Part shown: in pieces, positions 1 through 13,600 of the stretch
How positions within the stretch are numbered: the first letter of the stretch is position 1
Layout of the letters: each line of letters starts with the position of its first letter
Assembly: GCA_002633005.1 (NCBI GenBank)
Contig: NMRA01000995.1
Coordinates: 25,971-75,991, forward strand
Source of the DNA: Phoronis australis
Lineage: Eukaryota; Phoronida; Phoronidae
Length of the DNA: 50,021 bases
Direction of reading: 5' to 3'
Translations under genes and position numbers: made by a program
The notes under the pieces: model-generated
The model's input: the letters and a program-made list of their open reading frames with translations, nothing else
Database searches by the model: none
Told to the model about the DNA's origin: nothing

Positions 1-324
1 CCGTCCACTCCCAACCCACACAAATTTGGCTGCAGAGCGGTAGTATTTGTCGCCGCGCTTAACAATAACATGAGCCGCCATTGAAAATCAGACCACGCTT
101 TACCCAGATGCCCCGGCAATGTTGACAATTTACGTTCCTCCAAAACATATAGACTTCCGCTTTCCGAGGTGAACGTCGTCTGCAACGCCGCGGTAAGAAA
201 GGAATTTTGCCGCGGAAATTTCATATCAAATCCGATTTTTTTACGCGGAAATATTATAAAAAAAGCGGAAAGCACATTTCAAAAAAGCGGAAATCCGCGT
301 TTCCGCGGAAGATTCCAAGCCCTG
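1..324 (+). mobile_element. hAT-like miniature element, family A, right part
   Basis: It matches 8128-8447 closely, including the same TTTCCGCGGAA-rich right end and the terminal TTCCAAGCCCTG at 313-324. The left half is outside the window. There is no transposase. The ends (CAGGGCTTGGAAT when read inward) resemble hAT termini, which typically begin CAGGG. Confidence 0.7.
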
Positions 325-363
325 AATTCTGACGATATATTCGGAAACATAAAACTAAAATTG

Positions 364-930
364 CCACAAGCGGGCACAGTTGTAGTCGGACACACCAGAA
401 AGTCTTACCTATTTGTCTTGACATTCATAGAAAAACACTTGCCAAATTACACAAAGATCCTATAAGGATTAAGAAGATACAACCCTACTGCAGACACAAT
501 TCAAAATTGTCACTAGGGGGTGCCACAGTAGCTAGGCTCCTCCAAAAACAATGTCAGACATAGTCTTCTCAGCAAGAATACATCTGCCAATTTTCATAAT
601 GATCCTTCAAGCAGTTTGGCAGTTAGAGAGGGCAGATATCAAAAACAGACTCGAAAATAATAAAAATGGCCACTAGGTGACGCAAACGAGGTCTCAACTA
701 ATGCAATGTTGTTTCCTAAACAGAATCTTATTTCCCAAATTTCATGAAAATCCATCAAGGATTTCCTACGATAGACGAGGCAATCACTAAAAACAAAAAT
801 TGTCACTAGAAGGCATGCAGAGTCGTGGTAGTCGAATCAGTCCGAAACTCCTAGTAAATTGTCATCAGACTTATAGGAACATATCTGGCAAATGAGATGA
901 CAGCAGTATGCACCCACATAAATATGTATA
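364..930 (+). repeat. Dispersed repeat with spaced CTCF-like core motifs (diverged)
   Basis: Variants of CCACTAGGGGGCAC start at 364, 510, 670 and 803, spaced 146, 160 and 133 bases. Each is embedded in a similar context (AAAAATGGCCACTAGG or AAAATTGCCAC, then a CATCCGAAA-like tail). The copy at 670-683 has one mismatch to the CTCF core consensus CCASYAGRKGGCRS; the others are more decayed. It is the same family as 28557-29290. Confidence 0.65.
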
Positions 931-1527
931 AGTGGACGTATCAAAAATGGAATTCCTCTTGTCCATCATGTATCCTAACCGAAAAAGAATAATAATCCCA
1001 ATCCAGTTCACCACAGAACATTCTGAGTGTCTGTAAGCCTAGAATTTGCTAGCATGTCATCCAATCAGAAGCCAGCTAGGCCACTCGTCCAATGAGACCA
1101 ATCATAACAATTCTAATAATTACAGAAACCATAACCAATCACCAATTTCAGACACTCACTGTTGTCACTTACATTGATCAAAGTAACTTCTTTACTTTTT
1201 TATCAATTAATTGACTGTGCTCTCAACAGATTGACAGCTTTTTACCGCTCTCAAGAGAGAGAAGTTTCTCCTTATTTCAGCTTAAGATGTTTTCCATTAA
1301 AGCTTCTGCAAGTGTTCTCATCCACTTAACACCAACCTTCTTATTAACCTCTGCGCAATTTGCAAACAAGTTGATGCCTTGATAACAAATTTAATGTCAT
1401 TCTTTTTCACACTGTCTGTCCACAGCATGCGACTTGTCAATTCTGCACTGAATAAAAGACAACCGAATGACATTGAACACTGTTCAAGCACAGTCAGGTT
1501 TTAAGAAAACTTAACCCTTGAGATTAC

Positions 1528-1633
1528 CTTGTCTCTCTCCTTTTCTTTCAGTTTTGCTTCAGATCTATTCAAACCTTCATCAAGGAGGTCGATTAGACGC
1601 ACCGTGTCACCAGAGCGAGTCTTGAACTTCTTT
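1528..1633 (-). CDS. RARS1: RARS1 exon 11 (KMSKS-equivalent loop)
   Basis: One base plus 35 codons: [20 protein letters not shown], then [15 protein letters not shown], between acceptor TTGTTGCAG and donor GTAATC. The human counterpart is [20 protein letters not shown]. The first A completes the split lysine of exon 10, so the two exons are adjacent in the mRNA despite lying nearly 32 kb apart. The rest of the gene lies beyond the left edge. Confidence 0.95.
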
Positions 1634-4600
1634 CTGCAACAAATGAGCATAATCCGATCAAAATCTGTGAAACAAAAACAATACAATCACAAGAACTGCC
1701 AAATCAGACAGCTGACGTCTTCCATTAAACAGGTAAGGCCACCAGCATGGGTAATGTAGCTAATAAATAAATGCATTCTGTCAGATCAGTCCCAGTCATG
1801 GCCAACAACACAAATGGTAAGGCGACAAAAGAAGGTCCTGAATCAAGACTGGAGGCATAGGCATGATGACTCTCTTCTTTCCCCCACCATTTTATCAAAA
1901 GCGCCTCTGCCAAAATCCATGTAACTATGAACTGAGAAACCATCAATGCCAAAAGTGAACCAATCAAATTTTGTCACTTTCAACAGAGCTGCTTAACGTC
2001 TAGTTTTTAATTGTTACTGTTCTGTGCCAAGACAGGAAAGGCTTCAATTAGCAGAAACAGATGAGACTCATACTCTGAACTGGCATTTTTATCAAAGTTG
2101 GGACTGCGAACTCTTGCACAGGTCACATGAGTAGAAATGGGGACGGTTGTTCTATAATTCATAACACCAGTGAAGGAGTCAAATCACAAAACATGCTCAT
2201 TTGACTGGAGAATACATAACGTTGAAAAGTTGTTCATGGTCAATACGTTATTTATCAGTTAACATAGATGTCTGGTAAGGCCTGCTAACCAATGTCTCTA
2301 TTCATGCAGGAGGCTCCTTGTTTTTTAATGTGATAGCTTCCTGGATCCATCTTGTACTTCTGTTTACAATCCTGAGACAGGATTTTATAATTGTCCCAGC
2401 TGATGTCCCTATGACCTATAAGGATGATGCCACCCTCAATCACGTCATTAATTTAAATTAAGGCCGTAGAACCCATAGCCCATGTAATAACTCGAATCTG
2501 GTAGTAACTCAATGACTGTGAATGAAGAACTTTGCAATAACATTTAAAAGTGGAACAAAGAGCAGATTTCTGAGAAAAAAATTGACAAATCTGTCAAGCA
2601 AGAACAGAATACTGTGAGACACAGGGTGCATTAATCGAACAGCTGGGCATTCAAAAGTGAACACTTTGATGTATCAGATATGAACATTAGCCAGACCATG
2701 GGCGATAAAGCAGATGAGCATTGTAGTTTCACCAAATTGTTTTATCTAGTCTACGTTATGACCCAATTTTTGGAGAATTATTTGTGTTAGACACTATTCC
2801 CACTGACAGCCATTATACATGTACACTCAGGTAAATTAAGCACCACATAAAGTGTATGAGACCTATTAACTTGAAATGAAGGACTGAAGTGTGAAAGGTC
2901 AGGCAATCACTGATGCATTGATGGGGACCCAGCAAACCAGGCTGTTATAAACAGTCACAGCCAATAATGATCTTGGTTCCTAAGCTGACAGAAAAGAGTT
3001 ATTGTTATACTGCCTTGAGAATTAGCTTAACTGAAGAAGAGATGTAACAAACAAATAGTTAGGGCGAGACACCAAACACACCATCACATTAACGTCTATT
3101 TCCCTGTCAGACCAGGATTGGAACTTTCCGGAGAGCAAAAACTATAATTCCGACTCCTTTAATTTGATCAATTGATCTAAATTGCTGAATGAAGACTGTG
3201 GAATCCTGGCATTAGGGCGGAGGAAAAACACTTAGACACAACATAATCTCCACGACAACGCTCACAGTGCATCGACTGACCTCCCTGACAGCGATACTGT
3301 GTCAATAAATATCAAGAGGGCATTGATAATCAGTCATTACATGTAATGACAACGCAATGAAGAGATTGCCTGAAGCAGTGTTCAAAAGGCAGCCTCAAGG
3401 TAAGGTCTTACGTTTTAATGCTAACGAGTTAGCACTCTCCACCCGCTTTCATTTGTGGAACACAATCGTTTGAAACCCTATCGACAGGCAAAATTTGTAG
3501 AAACAATGTACGATAACAAAGAATCATTATCAAGCTTGGTGGATATACTTAAAAAACAAAAAAAATAATTACTGAATCCGTAGTAACTCTGCTGTAATTG
3601 AGACTAATCCAATAAACTTATTAGATTTCAGAAAAAATATTAATTTTATAGAAGTACTACAACTGCTTCTAAAGACTAAGGCCTCATTTACATGCAATAT
3701 ATTATTGTTTCTAAGCAACATTTTCAGATGTATTGGAAACCTTTGCAAGACAACAAATAGCGGTAAGTTGAATGAAAACTACAGGGGACACGATAAAATA
3801 AAATCAATTTACATCTATCATAATGGCATTTGAAGATATTTGTATAGCATTTATAACGTAGATTTCCTCTCACTGAATGATGTGGTCATTCACTTCTTAA
3901 CAAGATAACGTTGAATCTGAAGAGAAAATATTTTAATTTATAATATAATATTTTTATAGCAACAGAAGCAATTCATATCACAAAATAGATTTAAGCATGC
4001 CTTTGGACAGGTTCTTATTGACTAGACACTTAGACAATAAATCTAAATATAGTTATCAATTATAAAAAGATGAAGATGTTTTGTGAATAAATTAATGATT
4101 ATCATAAATAAACTACCGTACTCATTTTGGTGTATGCCCAGGACTATTACAAAGGTGAAGGCAACGAATTTTATTATTTTTTTGTTGTATTAGAATGTAT
4201 TGTTATCCTAGATGTATTTTCAGGATAACGAAATTCCCTGGTTCCAATTAATTACGCGTGCGTTACGCTGGAAGTAACGCTCGCAGCACATCGCATATCA
4301 TTCCCAGCCACCTTTGTTTACATGCAGTTTGACTCTGTTTGACATCAGATGTGTCATTGTTTTCGTCACCTCGTTACTAGTTAGATATGTTGTTATTTGC
4401 CTTTCTCCGAGACCTATTCAGCGTGCCGGAAAGTTGTTGCGTACTGGCATGGAAGTACCAAGCACTGTGCAGGAAATCCATTTCACCAATTCCCAGTGGA
4501 TGACAAGATACGTCGGTATTGACTCATTCGTGTCAAGAATGCGTTGCCTGTTCACGCCACGGCCAAAGCAGTGTGGAAGATTCGTATGCGAAGCAAACAT

Positions 4601-7600
4601 TTTCTTATCTTCGGTTTATGAAAGGGACATGCATGCAGAGATCGTGAAGGTGTCTGTTGAACATGATATTGGGAAGAACGCCATATTGTCAGTGTTTCCC
4701 TTCTCTGCTCCGTCGCCATGGTGCTAGGAGTGCTATTTTGAAACGCGACGTGTCGTGAATTTCAACCACTGTAGTGACTCAAGGCCACAAGATGGATGGG
4801 TGAAACACAAGTGTGTAAATGAAGCCACCACAGTGTCCAAGGTCAGCAACCAGCACAGCTTCAAAGTATGTGTGTGATTTGTGTTTTTTTGGTCGACAAC
4901 TCGAGCCATTAAGCCTCCATTCCAGATCAAGTAATGGCTAAACCCCATCCAACTAATAGTTCTAGATCAATCTAGGATTTCCCAAACATACTCGCCAAAA
5001 GCAAATAATTACGTCAATTTTTGGAAATATGACACAATCAACATGTCCACAGTGAAGCATTGTGCAAACGAAACTGGTGTAGAATAATTCGGACCACGAA
5101 CGTCACTTCTGGCGTTACGCAAGCATAACATGATATTTTCACAACACCACAGGTAGGATCACGACAATTGTACCCAAGTGTCCAATGAAACTTAAGTAAG
5201 CATGAAGTTCTAATAAATGAAAATCACTTTAACATTAAAGAGTCTTATATAGGATCTACTGCTATGATAATTCCTCTGAGAGTTATGCCATATAAAGACT
5301 GAGACATCTCGAATATTTATATATTAACCTCTCTCATAGTTGACTAAGCTCATTAATTGTGGACAAAATTAATTGGCAGAACTATTTTTTAGTTTGATTC
5401 TTTACATTTATTTAGCACACTAAGTTTACATATAAAGATTCTACACAATGATTACAATCATTCCATGGGTATTAGTTTTTCTGTCACAAAACTAAGTACT
5501 AGTTAAAATGTAATCATGTGGCATTAAATAGTCAACATTCTCCAACATCGCCTCTTCCAAATAATGGGCCGAGAGGTACACTGTACCACTACACATTCAG
5601 TTTCAAAACCAACACAAGCCTCAGGGAAACTTGATGAGCACATAAGGCAAGGCTGGGCGGTCACTTGCCCCTCCCCTCCCCTCCCCTCCCAGTTTAATCT
5701 TCTTTGGTTTACATGCCCAAGATGATGGGGCAAATACACGCAGGAGTTGACAGCACGTCCTTCAGAGAGTATGCACCAACACTTGAGTTCCATAACACTG
5801 TGCATTATGCACCCAACATTAAAATTTGAACTCGTATCAAGCAAGATAGCATAAATCGCCACAGGATTTCTAGAGGTTATGTCTCAAACAGAATAGGCCT
5901 CACTACTTGAACAAGTAATACATTACTGTCACTTCTAACATGTCCACAAAATAAATAATGTCATGATTTTTAAAATGGCAAATGCTGCCTACTTGCTGCA
6001 ATATTCAGCGTTTTCAAAAACTCCACTGATGGCTCAACTTACAGTAAAATGTCACCAATTTCATACAAAAAATTATTAACAAAGTTTTTCTTTTTTCATT
6101 TTAAGGTCTTCTTACATTGTTATGAGTCCCCACAATTTTCATGTTATTTGTTGAACAAAAGTTGAATACGACAAAGCGTCATTTTGGTACTGTATATCAT
6201 TTCTCAAAAAAATGAGTAAATAATATTTTACCTCTCTGCCATATTGCATCTTATAATGGCGACATTTTATCATAACCACTTACTATTTAAAAGTTGTGCG
6301 TATTGTCCCCACCATAAACCTGAAGTGATTTGCATGACTTTTTAGGAATATTTTAAACAAAGCGTTACTGAAAACTGAACACTATACAGTGGACTTCTAG
6401 GTGTGGCCACTTGAGCACTAAAAACTACACAGAGGTTTAAGTGGAAAAGAGAAGGATGGTTTCAAAAGTGAACACAAAATGTTTCTTATAATTTGTGCTT
6501 CGTAGCTGATGACAATGATAACAGCCACGTCGCTGGTTTAACACCCACGATCAACTTTGTGTCTCCATTGCAAGGAAATACTTCAGTTTCACACGAATCA
6601 CATTTTCTTGGTTTCACTTTTTAAACACTACGTGGAAAGGAATTAGAGCTTTAGGTATAGTTTAACAAATCATATGATCGCGCACTTCCTACAGCACCAC
6701 ATGTTATAACAGGAACAATGTTTAGGTCAAGTAACGTAATTCAGAGAATTTCACCAGCTCATGACTAAAAAATTATACAGTTGTTCATCCACAGGAACAC
6801 GCTTTTTGTTGAGAATGGTACAATCTCATCAGTTTGGGAGGAAAATAATTGCCGAAATTACACTTTCTTCACTTTTCAAGATTTCCGAAGATACAGACCG
6901 AGGTAAATGTAAAAAACTAAAATTGCCACTAGGGGGCACATCGGGGGTCAGATTAGTTAAAAAATTCGCTCATACCGTCCCATCCATGAAAGGAACGCAC
7001 CTACAAAATTTGAAGTACATCGAAGGCTTTTGGAGAAAGAGCAGTGGATGCCAAATGGACACCAGGGATGAAGACATAAAAACTGAAGTGAGAAACGAAT
7101 GCATCAAACGAAAATGTGTCCTTTTATTGTGACATTGGTTCAGAGAGTACAGCCACTGGATGTTCAGACTTTTATCCAAATCTTGCATGAAAAGTGAATC
7201 GGTGGATGAACCAGAATCCATTATGTTTCTACTTTGACCTTAACACACAGATTTTTTATGGAGACGCATGCCTATTTTAGAAAGGAAAATTAACTACACT
7301 TGCCCTAATGCTATCAGAAAATACTCTAAACTGAGATAGTTCAGTTAAGCCACTGAAATTCGAAATCAGAAGAAAACTCTCAAAACATTGAGTCTCTAAC
7401 AGCAGTTATTTTTCTGTAACATTATCATATTCGAGTGTGCTCAAAAATAACAAACAGCAAGACTTGAAAAAAAAACTAAAAAAAAAAACAATCGAAACAC
7501 ATCAGTTCTGTACTTCAGTATTTTTACAAGGAAATGTCACTGGAGAAATGTGTGCAATGTGACTACCCTAATATGTGCGCTGCTTTTCAAAATTAGCGTA

Positions 7601-10600
7601 GGATGTGTTATTGTTTGGCTTTACGTCATATCTGTGACCCTACAAACTAATAAGTAAATCTATTTTGAGATGATAGTGAAACTAAAGATTTCCTGATAAA
7701 TTGTATTCACGAGTCACACTTAAGTATTGTCGGAGGTTGTGTTTGAAGCGTTTGGAACAGAGTCAAACTTCATTCCTGGATCAAACTGTTTGAAACTGTG
7801 AGTATTTCTTTTGCAAAAAAGGAAAATGCTGCTTCTAATCGTGACACACCTCTTGTACATCTTAGGATACTTCCTCCATCAAAACCTGTTCAGTGGAAAC
7901 AAACTGCTGCAAATTACCATAACATGTCTTTAACTTCCTGCAGCTTAGAGCTTCAGGGCTTGGAATGACCAATGACAAAAAACGCGGAAACTTTTACGGC
8001 CCAAAACATGCGAGCTACCCAGCCTTGAAATAGTCGATATGAACCTTACGGCGACGAAAATCGGGAGGACAAAAATAAAAAAAACGTTACCACCATCAGT
8101 AGCATGCGTCTGCGTCTTTTTAGCTCGTCCGTCCACTCCCACCCCCACACATTTTTGGCTGAGGAGCCGTAGTATTTGTCACCGCGGTTTACAATCACAC
8201 GAGACGCCATTGAAAATCCCACCACGCTATCCCAGATGCCCCGGCAATGTTGACAATTTACGTTCCTCCGAAACATAAAGAGCAACTTTCCGCTTTTCGA
8301 GGTGAACGTCGTCGTTAAGAAAGGAATTTGCCGCGGAAGTTTTATATCAAATCTGATTTTTTTTTACGCGGAAATATAATAAAATGCGCGGACAGAACAT
8401 TTGAAAAAAGCGGAAATCTGCGTTTCCGCGGAAAATTCCAAGCCTTGTATAATTCAGACAGCATCTCTAATATTGCACTTTTTAACACTTAAGGATAAAA
8501 GAAATATTCTTTAAGAATAATCTTTGCCATGAAGTAAATAGTATTATAAAAACAGCTCTTTTTAAATTCAAACTAAACAATACCGGTTATTTAGAATCTT
8601 AGAAAAATGTCCAAATTTGGACATATCTGAGAAATGACTAATCGGATAAGAAACTTCCATGTACGCATTGTTCTACAAAACGGTTTGGGATTAATTTTAA
8701 AATACTCCACTTTTGCACGAATGGCCATACAAAATTAGGACTTTAATGAATTTTATAACCATGAATAAAATCTTTCCTTAAGAATAGCGTAAACGTTCGG
8801 GTTAACGCCCTGGGCGGTTAAACTGCCAAGCTCAAAAATCCGGGGGTGGGCGGTTAACAAGACAAGGGCGCTTAAACGTGAAATTTCAAAAAATCGCGAG
8901 TGGGCGGTTAACCGAACATGGGTGCTTATTACGACAGACAACTGCCCTAGGCGGTTAATCTTACCTCATGCTCTTTAAAGTCCTCACACGTACATAGTGG
9001 GAACTCGTAACACTTTGCAAAGATCTTAATCGTCACGGAATGCGTACCCTGCGCACTCTAACTAACGCACTGTTTCGAATTTGTGGACTGTGGTCAAATT
9101 CCGAACGTTTGCATAGACAGTGTGCTGCATAATTCAGTGCCTCAGATGAGAACGATTATTGCGAATTCTTCTCTTCATTTCACTAATCTTCGCAGACATT
9201 GGTAAACATGTCATTTTAACCCAGCTGTTGTCACGCACGCGCTGACCGATTTTTCCCCGTTTGATTAGTGCACGTGTGCAAGCTTCACATGCTGCAGAGG
9301 TCACAGCATTTATGGCTACAGTTCCGAGTGCGAGCTGTCCAAGATCTGACCCAAAGAGCAGTCTAAATTCATGTGTGTACCCCCATTTGGCGAAATGGGC
9401 AAAAAGGTCCGCCCCCGAGAGGCAAAAAGTCCGAGAAAATGGGACTGAAATCTTATGTACTGAAGCCGGCGGGGTTCTTAGTTTTCCGAAAAGGGGAAGA
9501 AAATAAAGTGACAAAGCGTTCAAGGTAATGCATTTTGAAGTAAATCCATGACCTGAGACGATAATTTGTTACTTGTATTATAATTCACATTGCCGAACCA
9601 CTGTCTCCGACACTGTCATTGCCCACTTTGTTATCGTCGATTTTTGTCTAAAAATGGGTAATCGCGCGTTTCCTTAGCACTGGGCGGGTAATCATCAATC
9701 TTCAAAAGTTGGGGATGGGCGCTTAACCGAGAGATGGGCGCTTAACCGAGAGATGGGCGCTTAACTGGAAATCTTCAAAAATCGCAGAGGGGCGGTTAAC
9801 CGAGCAGTGGGCGGTTAAATCGAAACGGTATATTCGATCAGAACTGCAAATGTAAGTACTTCTAAAACTCCTTCCAATACTCTCAATTTCAAGAGAGTAC
9901 GGTGGATCTCTCATAGTGTATGTATCATTCGTCAATTATTTCTCACAAAAACAAACGTGAAAATGATAATTTTTCTATTTTTCATATATTGCTGCAAATA
10001 AACAGAAACATAACGAAACGATTGTGACATCTACACAGAGCAAACCTGGCTAAAATAATGCCTAAAGATATTTGACGAATTCTGTCGAAATTCGATTGGC
10101 TTCGTCGAAATTATGGTGAAAACCCAGAAGGAAGCAGAACAAACTTTTCCTACAAAGTTTTGGCAACGTTCAAAGAGAAGAATAATTAATATTCATTAAA
10201 CCAAAATTTCCTCAAACATATTTATCGAGAAATTAAGACAAAAAAACTTTAGTTAATTTTACTTGTCTGCCGTATGCTGAATAGTTGAACACTACCTGTA
10301 CCTAATAACCAATCCAGATATGGCTTATTGTACATATGGAAGCCTGCTGAAATTGCTCCATTGGACTTGTTATTTCATAAAACAACATTTGGTAAAAACT
10401 AAATTATTTACACAAAAAGAATAATTCTTTTAAAAATGAAAAAATGAAATTGTTTGTAATCATTTCTGTGCAAAACCTGGAGAATTAACTAATCTTCATT
10501 GGTTCATAGTTTTTTCAAACAAAGTGAAAGGGAACAAATCAAAATAACACAACATTGAACATCAGTCTGTTTCCAATACAAATTAACATTCATAAAAATA

Positions 10601-13600
10601 CCAGAGCAGCATGAAGCATTGAAATGCGCCCAAGACTGCACCATGTACGGTATACGTCCAAAGTTGTTGTAAGTGTCATAAAAATGGTCACTAGGCGACA
10701 AAGACTACGTTTAACTCATCTGAAAATGGCAAGGCGTTATCGACTGCCTAATAGAAGCCTATTTGCCGAATTCTATAAAAATCTAGAAAGGATCTCAACA
10801 GATACAGAGACAAAAGTTCTGTAAAATATTAAAGCAGTCACTTGAGTCTGGAGATATGCAACTCAGGCAAATTTACTAACAATGTTTAAAGGAAAACCAA
10901 GTCAACCATTTCGTAATCAGAACAAATCGATACCTTCCAACTACAGTTTCAGTTATATAAATTCAAAACAAAGCTACCAGAGTACAGTTTAGAAGAACCC
11001 TCTGGGTTATTTTTAACAAGTATTCATCAAAGCGGGCAGTTGACCATCGACGGTGTTCAGGATATTAATTCAAAGTAATCTGTCGCAACGTTGACGAAGC
11101 TCTTGATCAGCCTTAATTACTCTTGGGATCACCTACGTTTACAGGTGACCAGTCAACGTGCGTAAATGCATTATGATTGTTCCACATCAGCATGGAAGGA
11201 GTAGACAAACACACAGGAACTGGGAGGTCACCATAAAAACACCACCATATGGATATACCGTGATAAAAGAAACGGTGATTTTGAGTAATTTGTTCACTGG
11301 ACACATCAAAGACTTTGTCACGTCACAAATGACATTTTTGATTAATTTTCTGCTGAGGATTAAAGGAAACGATCTTGTAGTGGCTAGGCTTGGTATATTT
11401 TCCTGAATGAAGACAACAGTTGCAGGATGCCTACATGGAACTTTCAGATGTCGTCTGCTTTACTCTCAAAACACTGTTGGGGGTTGTTTATAAAATATTC
11501 CAATTTAGCATCAGAGATTATCACAAACAGGACTTTCACAATTTTCATGGTACAAATCATGTTGCATAATAAGAAAACAAATTATAAATACCATTGGTCT
11601 CCTACCAATGTACCTTTTGAGTTTCTTTTTTGCTTAACTTTACTAAAAAAAGACATGACAACAGGCGACCCAGTCAAAAATCAAATTCTTTAGGCTTTAT
11701 ACTTTCACAGAATTTGTACGTTTATTGAATTAAAATCGACAATTTTGTAGACATTTGGGTAAATACAAAGACTTGTTGACAAGATCTTGTATAACTTTAA
11801 GCGTGACTTCATACAAGCCATGATAACAGGAACATCACCAGAATCTTGAAAATTTATAGCACAAATGTTCAAACTGTGGAATTATTCGTAGAGTTCAAAG
11901 GTAAACAATTTGGGGAAAAAATTCTAGAAAAATCCCATAAAAAATTACCCAAGAAACGTTTAGCATTTTTGTGAGTGTTACAGCGCATTAAGCGTTGACC
12001 TTGTGATTATTAATTGATTTTACATGACTTGTAATGCAAATCAGTCTGTGTACTTAGCTACCAATATTGTTACCAGTGCTTACACAGAGGAGTCAAAGTG
12101 CATGAGAACTATGAGAAATGACACGGGGGAGGGGCATTCAAACATTAACCCAATTTTACAAAATTTATTTCAGTTTCTTAAGACTATCTAATGGTGAGAA
12201 AATGTCACTGCTGCCGTTCATCACTTAAGTGGTGAAAACAAAGCTTGGCAGTGCTACAGGGATGAAAGTGTGAAATCAATGTCGTAAGAAAAGGGTGGTG
12301 CAGTTTTCGTGTGCACAGTAAACATCAATGAAACTATTGGGCCAGTGGCAATGGAACCCAAAACTAAAAAATGCTGAATCCCCACACAGAATAGTAATGC
12401 TACTCGTTAATATGCAACAATACGGCGTGGATTTATTTGCTGACTATTGCAAAACTTAGTTACATGACTTCAACCTCAAACTGCAATCAGCCTCGACCAA
12501 AAATATCTTTAAGTCGATTTGACTGTAGTGTTCTGGACTATACCACTCAAAATTTGCACATTTTCGCACAACCATAATTCTAGCTCAACTAGATCAATTT
12601 TGAAGATATGACATTTTGGCTCTTGTTTTCATGCAACAGCGGACAAAAAAGGCAGTTTTGAGTGTTGTACAGCCATGAAAGCGGATCCGCAATGATCTCA
12701 CTATTTCACAAAAAACAGCAATGCAAGATGGTACATATGGATACTTAACAATGCTGGTGATAATACAGATAAGTTATGTCCCATGACACAGTTAAAATTT
12801 AGAACCATGTACATTAGACAGCTACAACTATGCAGGTGCAACAAATTTCTTCATCGAAGCTTAAGTTATACTGCTTGCTTAATGCTTAGTCATTTGTGTT
12901 CTGTTATGCTTATTTGTGTTCAGTATTTCGTAAGATTCAAGTTCACAGTTTTTTGTTAATTTTCATGTTTTCATATGTCCTTTGTGTGAAGAAGTGTGAA
13001 GTCTACGCATAGAGCTTGTAGGGGATTATGGTAGTCAAGTTTTTATTTTTGAGTAGCTATCCGATAGGAAGCGGGGGATAAGAAAAGGATAATTTTCCCA
13101 GCCCCACTGAAGTTGGGGGTCCTTGCCTCCTCTGATTAATTGGCATCAACAAAATCTCAGAGTTTCTGGTGCAAGGAAACGTGACATGGCGATGGCAAAT
13201 ATGTTGCGACCAGGAGGTCAAGTTACCGTAGGCCGCACTGGAGAAAACCTTCCTGTGCTGTATCGTAAAAAATCAAGATTCTGGGGACTGTTTAATGAAT
13301 TTTGTCTCTAGGTTACCTGAGCAACTTTCAATTGAAATTTATGTTTTTACAGAGGGTTCCATTAAGCAGCGCCTTTGGAAGTCGGTATAGCGGTAGGCCA
13401 CACGGTACAAGCATGCGAGATGTCGACCGTATCTGTTGAAAACGTAACCTTCAATGCCTCAAGACCAACAGGAATAGCCACGCCTATTAATATTTTGGCT
13501 TTGGGAATGCTCTCCACTTCTTGCTTGGTGGGCGTTGTGGGAAATGTTTGCATCTTGGTTGCTCTGGCAACTGACTGGCATTTGAAAAAACGGAAGTTTT

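Noticed and set aside
169-465. 98-residue frame at the left edge
   Set aside because: It runs through the family A terminal repeat and the CTCF-motif repeat, so it is chance coding in repeats.
4314-4727. 137-residue open frame in CG-richer DNA
   Set aside because: It begins at TTG, the first ATG leaves 92 residues, and there is no recognisable similarity, paralogue in the window or splice support.
7946-8455. 8-bp target duplication for the family A copy
   Set aside because: TAGAGCTT and TATAATTC agree at only four of eight positions, not better than could arise by chance in AT-rich DNA.
8787-9828. Spaced GGGCGGTTAA units as a CRISPR array
   Set aside because: The units are variable, lack unique spacers, lie within a TIR element and the DNA is animal.
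13375-13419. Extending the receptor upstream to a TTG at 13375 (526 residues)
   Set aside because: TTG is not a credible start here; the first in-frame ATG after the upstream stop is at 13420 and has a purine at -3.
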